Assembly: GCA_964035795.1 (NCBI GenBank)
Contig: OZ038324.1
Coordinates: forward strand, 558,001-622,000
Length of the DNA: 64,000 nt
Reading direction: 5' to 3'
Source: Pterobdella sp. o SKG-2022
Taxonomy: Eukaryota; Annelida; Clitellata; Hirudinida; Piscicolidae
Below, piece after piece: positions 32,061 to 64,000 of this stretch. The translations under genes and the position numbers were made by a program. Positions within the stretch are counted from its first letter, which is position 1. Each line of letters begins with the position of its first letter. A model generated the notes under the pieces. The model made no database searches and was not told the origin of the DNA. It saw only the letters and a list, made by a program, of their open reading frames with translations.

Positions 32061-32644
32061 TTCATATGCCAACGTTTTATGGCGAGGCCTTGCTCATCGA
32101 AGATTCTAGCTTTTGCTTCTCAATAAGTGTAAAAAAAAAATTCTCACATTAAAATTTTTTTAAAACTAGATATGATGTCTGACAAAAACTTGCACAATGA
32201 TGTTTTGGTGTTGATTGACTGCTTGAAACTATGAATTAAAGTTATTTTGAGATCTTTTGTGGACACTTTTGTAGTGTTCTGCCGGGCCACCATTGAGTTA
32301 GTTTGTCCTTTCGAAACTCTGAGGTAAATTTTGTGCTGATTGCCAGTTTTTATGAATAATTTAGATATATAAAATAACCTCAAATAATGTGAATTCTCCA
32401 AAACAGGGATTATAAAAACACGTTAAAATTTTTTATTGTCATGAAGCTTTCCAATATATTTTCTTTCTATTTGATGTCAAAGGTCCAAGTTTGTGGAAAA
32501 GTTTGCAGGGAGGTTTGAGTTATGAATGCGAAAGATTTAGGAAGAAGCAAGTTTCTATAATCTATCATTATATTAGTGTAATATTTATAAATATCAAGTG
32601 ATCTTGAAACTGCATGAATTGAACATCATTATTCTCATAATTTT
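32061..32644. other. no feature recognised
   Basis: AT-rich spacer between two oppositely oriented LINE fragments. Confidence 0.4.
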
Positions 32645-34615
32645 ATTATAGTCAGCATCTTTCTCTTTTCCAAGGAGTCACTGACTTCTTTCCATGACCT
32701 AACCCTCTCTCTTCATTTCCCCCCTGTCATAGGCATTTTCAAGATCTAATCCAAGCCCACGACAAAGATTTTCCATCATACTTTTCCAAGCTAACCTTGG
32801 TCTTCCCCTCCCTCTACTGCCTTCCACCTCGAACCTCCACGCCTGCTTAACACAATCCTCATCCCCTTTCCTTACAGCATGACCCAGCCATCACAAACTT
32901 CCTTGCATCACCACTTCAACAATCGTATTATTCAACCCCAATCTAACCATTAACTCCTTTGTACTCAGCTAGCTGCACACCACACATCAATCGAAGCATC
33001 CGTTTTTCTGCTCTTCTCAAAATAGTCTCATCAACGAATCTAACCACCCAGGTTTCCGAGCCATACGTCATGACAAGCCTCACACACGTCCTATGAATTT
33101 TTTTTTGATATTCCATGTGTGTCTTTTACCACATAGCATAGAAGACATACTGTTGAATGCCTTCCAATTCAGCCCTATCTTTCGTGTAACAGCTAGCTCA
33201 CTTCCTTCTCCACCAATCATATTATCCCCTAGATAACAAAAATTATTCATCCTCTCCAACTCACTCAGACAAAAATTTAAAACATTCTTACATACCTTAT
33301 TTGAAACATTCATACAACCCCTACATTTCCATTAATCCTACAAGAAACTCTTTTTACCCTAGCACACCGTGCATGAACCAACTTCTTACATGTCTTACAC
33401 CTCACACAATTTACTTTAGCCCTCTTACCACACACACCACATGGATCAATCTTAGCCAAAACAACACGCCCACCACCACCACTCTCCATGACCTTTGTCT
33501 TATCAAGATTAACCTTCAATCCTTTCCCTTCAAAAGTTGCTTTCCAACGGATGATTTGCGATTCCAGTTCTTCCATAGTCTCTGCCATCAAGACCAAGTC
33601 AGCTGCATAAAGCAGTTCATATAAAGCACCTTTTCTTCCGTTTTCAGACAAAATATTGATAACTATTAAAAACAAAAATGGTGAGAGAACCGATCCTTGA
33701 TGAACACCTACACCGACATCAAATTCTTCCAAGTGTCCACCTCCAACCTGAACCCGTGTTTTTTCTCCTTTGTACATTGACATTACTGCCTTAACCAACC
33801 TTTCAGGGACTAACTTCTTTTTCAGCGCCCATTCAATCACCCTTCTTGGCACCCAATCGAAAGCTTTTTCCAAATCAACAAAATAGATAAAAAGCTTTCT
33901 ATTCTTCTCAAGGTAGCTTTCCTGCATTCTCCTAAGAATATAAATAGCGTTCTTTGTGCTTCTGCCAGGCATAAAATAAAATTGCATTTGGTCAACTTTT
34001 ACCAACCTTCTCGACCTCTTTTCCATCAACTTTCCACCACTTTCATACCATGCTCTAAAAACTTCATGCCTCAATAGCTCGCACAGTCCATAACGCTACC
34101 TTTCTTCTTTTTTATGGGAACAACTGTTCTCGTCCTCCAGTCGTGAGGCATATCCTTTCCATTGAGGAGATTGTTTGCTATTTGCAATATAACTTGCTTA
34201 CCATGCGGAGAAGCAGCTCGGTGCTTCTTGACAATCCCAGTTGGTCCGCTGGTTTTGCCATTTTTTATGATCCCTAGCCCTTTATTCATCTTGTCTATAG
34301 CAAATGGTTTCACGAGACCTTCAACCACTTTTACATCCACCATCCCATTCAATGGGTTCTCCTCATTCGTAATGGCTTCTATGTTCCCCTTCTAGACTTT
34401 TTCGACCATCCTTAGCAAATACAACCTTTCCATTTTTGTCTTTAACGCAGTTGTTACCTGCTAAGTCACTTGCTTCCTTCTTCAGTATTTACATTCTACG
34501 AACTACAACATTTCTGTCAGTCCGTATCTCCTACATCTCTTTTACCGCCTCTTTCTTTATTGCCTCAGCAACAGTTCTCTTGGCTTTCTTTTTATCAGAG
34601 ACATCATGAAGTAAC
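32645..34615 (-). mobile_element. LINE family C copy 2, 254-residue open RT segment
   Basis: The minus strand begins near 34610, gives a pre-RT segment (34352-34071, IIKNGKTSGPTGIVKKHRAA) and then one open frame (34074-33310) with FYFMPGRSTKNAIYILRRMQ, FVDLEKAFDWVPRRVIEWAL, GVGVHQGSVLSPFLFLIVIN, the catalytic box as YAADLVLMAE (near 33600), GLKVNLDKTKVMESG, and a PHD-like cluster CGVCGKRAKVNCVRCKTCKK. The usual YADD is YAAD, so it cannot be active. The C-terminal part (33313-32700) is frame-broken. The endonuclease is missing. Confidence 0.9.
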
Positions 34616-34624
34616 TAATTAGTA

Positions 34625-35060
34625 TCCTGATGATGAGAGAAACTGTTTTACTCTATGGCTCAGAGACGTGGCGAATGACAAATACCATCACCCACAAGCT
34701 GCAGACATTTACGAACCGATGCCTAAAAAACATCCTGAACATCAGATGGCCAGAAGTTGTCTCCAACGAAGAACTTTGGAACAAGACAAAACAAGTCACA
34801 CTGGAGACGGAAATAAAGAAGCGGAAATGAAGATGGATAGGTCATAAACTACGCAAGCCTGCAGCCAACATCACTAGACAGGCCCTGGAGAGAAAAGTTG
34901 GCCGATCTAAGCAGACCTGGAAGAGAAGCGAAGGCTACCGGAATGACGTCGGCAGAGCTGAAAAGGACCAGCCAGAATCGAGTACGTTGGAGGAGTGTTG
35001 TTGCAGCCCTATGCTCCCAAGGATGCAAAAGGAAAAACTAAACTGATGATAGAAAAATAT
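34625..35060 (+). mobile_element. LINE RT C-terminal fragment
   Basis: LLYGSETWRMTNTITHKLQT, TFTNRCLKNILNIRWPEVVS and RWIGHKLRKPAANITRQALE are the conserved C-terminal blocks of a LINE. It is 5' truncated at LLYG and ends near CTGATGATAG. The Trp-to-stop change at 34828-34830 is one of several breaks. Confidence 0.85.
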
Positions 35061-35091
35061 GGAAAAGCTTAGTATCAATAAAAAATAGAAT

Positions 35092-35558
35092 CGTGTTTTT
35101 ATGATTCACAATCTCAAACTTGGGCTTATGATTCATCATAAAGTTGCATATTGAAAAAACCTTCTAGATGCATTTGAGCAAATGCATGTAATAACTTCAT
35201 TTGAATGACTTGAAATTTATGTTTGGGAAAGTTCAACAATGATCAAGCAACCTAAATTAGATATAAATACTTAATGGGTTAAAAAAATTATTTCAACAAA
35301 TAAAAAATTTTTTTTTGTTTTCAAGCAGATTTACAAAACTGTAGTTTTAGCAAGCTATAAGAGCAAATTTCAAATTTGATTTTAAATATTTTATTGAATG
35401 ATGTGAAGCGCAAGTGTTTTATTTGAACAATTGAATATTCTATTCAATACTTAGGCCCCTACTCGATGATTGTTCATAATAGCAACCAAAAATCAAACAT
35501 CCATTCAAAAAAGTTAAATATTTAAAACAATAGATAGATTGTGAATCATAAAAACACG
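35092..35558. repeat. 467-bp unit with 23-bp inverted termini
   Basis: CGTGTTTTTATGATTCACAA plus TCT at the left is exactly repeated in reverse complement at 35536-35558. The interior is AT-rich without coding capacity. This is the shape of a MITE, though no clear target-site duplication flanks it. Confidence 0.65.
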
Positions 35559-35754
35559 GCTAATTGATAAAAATAAATAGCTTAAATGATTGGCACCATG
35601 AAATTTTCAAATTAGACTGAATACATCTGAATGTTGTAATAGAAGCACATAATTAATATTCAACTGGAATGCAATGGGGTCTTTGTATATTGGAATTTAA
35701 TAAAATAATATTTTTTGTTGGAATATAGAAAAATGAGATTTTTAAGTCTCTTAA

Positions 35755-35988
35755 TCAGTCAATTTTTTGTCTTCTACTTTTTGCAATATTCGTTTCTTTT
35801 TTGAGCTTTTTTCTTTTCTCTCTTTTTTCTGCTTCTATTTGTTTGACAAGATACCAAGATAAAAAGGCACTAAGGAAAAAAAATGGCGATAAAAAAAGAA
35901 TGACATAAAGGATAAAATTCCATGGATCATTACCGGCAAACACAACCACTTCTAACAAAGTTTTTCGCCAATCAAAATCATAAAACAT
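35755..35988 (-). CDS. SMIM15-like small integral membrane protein, single exon
   Basis: An uninterrupted 77-residue frame. It begins MFYDFDWRKTLLEVVVFAGN, then DPWNFILYVILFLSPFFFLS, AFLSWYLVKQIEAEKREKRK, KLKKETNIAKSRRQKID, then TGA. Length and layout match the SMIM15 family (human 74 residues): an N-terminal amphipathic stretch, a DP[WY]xF motif, one membrane span (about residues 24-46), a short LSW motif and a highly charged helical tail with NIAK. The function of the family is unknown; it is thought to sit in an intracellular membrane. ATTAAA on the minus strand near 35698 is a plausible poly(A) signal. It is oriented away from the POMGnT1-like gene, whose first exon should lie in the roughly 490 bp between them. 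Confidence 0.85.
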   Translation of the reverse strand: MFYDFDWRKTLLEVVVFAGNDPWNFILYVILFLSPFFFLSAFLSWYLVKQIEAEKREKRKKLKKETNIAKSRRQKID

Positions 35989-36480
35989 ATTTTAAGTATA
36001 ATCAAATCTTAAACAATTTGACGAAAACCTTAAGCAAGAAACTTCTAAAACGAAAACCACGTAAAAAAAATTATATGCTTAAAAGTAAAACAAGAGTTTT
36101 AATTTCAACAAAAAGTTTAAAATTGATAAAGTTGAACAAGTGTATCATGAAAAGTATTAAATTTCAAAACCTTTTATGTAAATTAAAAATTTAAAATTAG
36201 AGATACCTTTTCGTTAATACCTTTCTAAAGATTGTACAGTTGACCGAAATTTTAAATCATTCATAGTTGATAAAATTCAACCAAACAAACTTTTTTATTA
36301 AATTAACATTTGTTCAAATTAAATAAATAGATAATGAAAGCTTTATGTCTTAGATTTCACAGAAGAATCATAATTAAAAATTTCGGAAGTAATTCAATAA
36401 TAATATATTTTGATTTTGGCTAAATTTAAAACTTAATTTCAATTTAAAGGTTGCAAAAACTTGCTTATTTGGGCTTTCAG
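35989..36480. promoter_or_regulatory. head-to-head interval between SMIM15-like and POMGnT1-like genes
   Basis: Both genes point outward from here, so it may be a shared promoter, and it should contain the first exon of the plus-strand gene. An ATG near 36333 opens a short basic peptide (MKALCLRFHRRIIIKN), but I could not fit its end in phase to the next exon. No TATA or initiator is claimed. Confidence 0.35.
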
Positions 36481-61006
<24,526 letters not shown>

Positions 61007-61439
61007 GTGTGTGTGTGTGTGTAGGCACGAGGTAAAATGGCCTCCGTTAAATTTTTAAGTTTTCACAAGTTTAAAGTTGAATTTTGTAATTGAAAAATGG
61101 TTTAAAATGTTTAAAATAATTAATGTAACAAGTTGATAATAATTTATTTTGAAAAATCTCATGTTGGATGAGTACAAAAGTTGAAAATAGTCTCGTATCA
61201 CACCGAAATAACTTAAAAAATTTTAATTAGTGATATAATTATTTAATGCATAAATAAAACAATAAAAAAGTATTCAAAATTTGGAGAAATCAAGTCTTAA
61301 TACTAATTTTGGATGTAAACAAAATTGGCGGTCGAGCGGTTAAAAGTGAAAAGTATTAACTTTAATTGGCTGCGAGAAGAAAACTTAAAAATTTCCACGA
61401 AAGACTTCAAAAAACTTCGCCTAGTTGATCACTGGCAAG
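61007..61439. other. intron start, nothing recognised
   Basis: Begins with a short (GT)n at the splice donor; then AT-rich. Confidence 0.4.
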
Positions 61440-61793
<354 letters not shown>

Positions 61794-61819
61794 CAATCTT
61801 CATTTTTACTAAACATTTT

Positions 61820-62212
61820 CGCTAAACATTGTTGACACCTGGAAAACAGAAGCTCGCAACAGAAACGATTGGCGCAAAAATATCAAATCGCTATCGCAAA
61901 AAATAAATGAAGAAGCTGAAAGAAACGAGCAATCAAAAAAAGATTTGAAAAAAAATATTTTTGATGTTCACTCCAAAAGCTCTCCATTCCAATGCCAGCA
62001 TCCAGGTTGCAAAAAAATAGCGGTCAACAAGGCAGGTCTGACAAACCACATTCGCCAAGTCCACAAAGCACCATCATTACAACATTGCCCGAATTGCAAT
62101 AACGTTTTCAAAAAACAAGGACTTCATAACCACGTGAAGAAATGTTCCAGAAATCAATCTTCAGTGCACCTACTGTCAAGTGGATAACGCACTTCCAAAT
62201 TTTGTGTGTGTA
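61820..62212 (+). mobile_element. LINE family F zinc-finger 3' end
   Basis: VDTWKTEARNRNDW (61828), KKNIFDVHSKSSPFQCQHPG, CKKIAVNKAGLTNHIRQVHK (first C2H2-like finger) and CPNCNNVFKKQGLHNHVKKC (second), RNQSSVHLLSSG and stop (62185-62187), then 22 bases and TGTGTGTGT. Strongly 5' truncated. Confidence 0.88.
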
Positions 62213-64000
62213 TTTCATAAGCAACAATTTCGCAACAATAGTCACAAACAATACATTGAAAATTCCCGAGAACTCGACGAAAGCATAATAAATAATTTCA
62301 GAAACCAGTTAGCAGTGCCTGATGGTCCAAAAAATATTGATGAGCTATAGAGAGTTTTCAAAGAAAGTTCAACATCTGCAAAGAAAGTTTCGCCAACCAA
62401 AAACACAAAATATAAAAAAGATTGGGTAACTGAAAAAATTCGGCAACTGACAAATGTAAGAGCTGATGTTTGCCAAAAAATTATGCAACATAAACAAAAA
62501 AATCAATCAGTTCCATTATTTCTCAAGCCTCAATATGTGATAATAAAAAGAAAATGCAAAAAAGCATGTAAACTTGCTCTGAATTCATGGTGGGAACAAA
62601 AAAATAAAGAAGCAGAAGATGATTATGAAATGAGTTTGACACAAGATAAAGGTGGCTCTTTAATAAAAAATTTGAAGTCTTTAACCAAATCAAGAGGTTA
62701 TAGATGCTTGAAGATCTTAACCAAAGACGGTACAACAAGGCTAACAACAACAAAAAGCAAACTGAAAAGATGATGCGAACATCAATACCTTTCACATCTC
62801 CCTAAATACTTTCCTCTATCTGATAGCTCTCTGTATCCAATGACTGAGCCTCTGACAAACGAAGAATTGTGTGTCGCACTCAAACAGTTTAAAAAAATAG
62901 CTCTACTGGAATTGATGAAATTAGTACAGAGCTACTGCTACTAGGTGCTGATGAGACTGTTAAATGGTTGAAATTGATTGCAGATCAAATATGGGTCGAA
63001 GAAAAGGTTCCTTCAGACTGGACCAAACAAATAACTGTTTCCATCTTCAAGAAAGGTAGCAGGTTGAAGTGCGATAACTTCCGTGGTATCTCACTTTTAT
63101 GTTCAGCCTACAAAGTATTCGCAAGAGCGATACTGAACAGAATGAAGCATTATGTTGAAGAGCACCTAAGTGAGTCCCAATGTGGTTTTCGTGCCAAGAG
63201 AGTATTATTAATGCAACGGGCCAAGGAGTTCAACGTACCGGTTTTTTTGTGCTTCATTGATTTCTGTAAAGCGTACGACTCGGTTAACAGAAACTTACTT
63301 TGGGCTGTGTTACGTCTTGTCTACAACTTTCCTGAAATGTTCGTGAGTATAATAGAAGCCTTACATAAGGAAACATATGGGGTGGTGCGGTTTGAAGGTC
63401 AGTTGTCTGAAGAATACAAGGTTGAATCAGGTGTAAAGCAGGGTGATGTACTGGCTCCAACTCTGTACAACTTATTTTTAGATGTTATCACAAGGACTGC
63501 CATGATGAAACATCCTGATGCCGGAGTCCATATTCAATACAACCTCGATGCTCCTCTAGTAAACAACAGCCGTCATAAGTTCAACATGAGTGATAAGGTT
63601 CAAATCCTCATGTAGGCAGATGATGTGGTATTATTGAGCAACGATCGAAAGGTATTGAACTCTCTTATTCAATCGCTCAGTGAAGAATTTACCCGTTACG
63701 GCCTGAAGATCAATACTCAAAAATCTAAGATAATGGCTGTGTGGCCTGAAGCTGATAATACAGACACTCATCTTGACAACAGTTTGGTACATCAAATTGA
63801 CGGTGGTTTTGAGAAAGTTGAGCAGTATCAATATCTGGGCAGTATACTTCGAAACGACTGTTCCATAGATGAAGAGATTGATACTCGTATCTGTAAAGCA
63901 TCGATTGCTTTCAAAAGTATTGGAAGGCTCATATGGTATCAAAAAAAGTTAAAAAGGAAAACGAAGATGAGGCTTTTCAAATCCATTATACTGCCTATCC
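62213..64000 (+). mobile_element. LINE family F copy, 5' truncated, runs off the window
   Basis: Starts in the linker (NNFRNQLAVPDGPKNIDEL at 62295), passes KKACKLALNSWWEQKNKEAE and SRGYRCLKILTKDGTTRLTT, then RT: IFKKGSRLKCDNFRGISLLC, FIDFCKAYDSVNRNLLWAVL, VKQGDVLAPTLYNLFLDVIT. The Tyr codon of YADD is TAG (63613-63615); the frame then stays open to the edge (ADDVVLLSNDRKVLNSLIQS, YLGSILRNDCSIDEEIDTRI). Its linker and RT are a close inverted counterpart of 45840-44575. Confidence 0.9.

Noticed and set aside
35922..36194. 90-residue plus-strand frame
   Set aside because: Overlaps SMIM15-like in antisense; Lys/Asn-rich, no domain. The minus-strand frame has a clear family match.

Overview
This is animal nuclear DNA: AT-rich, with short exons bounded by GT/AG introns, very long (TG)n microsatellites, tRNA-derived SINEs and many decayed non-LTR retrotransposons (LINEs). 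Paramyosin rules out a vertebrate. The paramyosin closely follows the lophotrochozoan type as I remember it. One LINE 3' end (about 53.5-53.6 kb, with the palindrome CCATGCTAGCATGG and a GAT-repeat tail) resembles a repeat I associate with molluscs, especially cephalopods. My best guess is a lophotrochozoan, probably a mollusc; the species is not determined. All protein assignments come from recognising motifs by eye, not from a search.

Conventional genes, left to right. (1) The last two coding exons of a CAP/SCP-superfamily (GLIPR1-like) secreted or membrane protein, + strand, 15221-15671. (2) A nearly complete paramyosin gene on the - strand (18322-27244), for which I can place 23 exons with consistent reading phase at all junctions but two. 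It ends tail-to-tail with gene 1. (3) A single-exon SMIM15-like small membrane protein on the - strand (35755-35988). (4) A POMGnT1-like O-mannosyl-glycan N-acetylglucosaminyltransferase on the + strand (36481 to at least 61006), divergent from SMIM15. Its stem carries two tandem FAM3/ILEI-type domains instead of one, and its catalytic domain runs past the last exon I can place. The introns of gene 4 have been swollen to more than 24 kb by LINE and SINE insertions.

Everything else is mostly mobile DNA. I distinguish several LINE families: A (1-245, 3715-6260), C (990-3250, 32645-34615, 51905-52073; it has a PHD-like cysteine cluster), D (8725-12510; a 2A-like motif ahead of the endonuclease and three C-terminal zinc fingers, the whole unit flanked by an inverted repeat), RTE-like copies (12640-14560, 54905-55975), H (38300-41240), F (42990-46664, 47215-49345, 61440-64000; C2H2 fingers and (TG)n at every 3' end) and assorted fragments. 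None is intact. Non-autonomous repeats are a tRNA-derived SINE (five copies), a ~375-bp repeat (seven copies or parts) and a ~330-bp repeat (two copies, one split by a LINE with a 10-bp target-site duplication).

The points most worth following are the tandem-ILEI glycosyltransferase, the association of LINE family F with (TG)n tracts, the 2A-like LINE enclosed by inverted repeats, the minisatellite that begins at a paramyosin splice donor and stays open as a 7-residue repeat, and several LINE copies rearranged or deleted in instructive ways.
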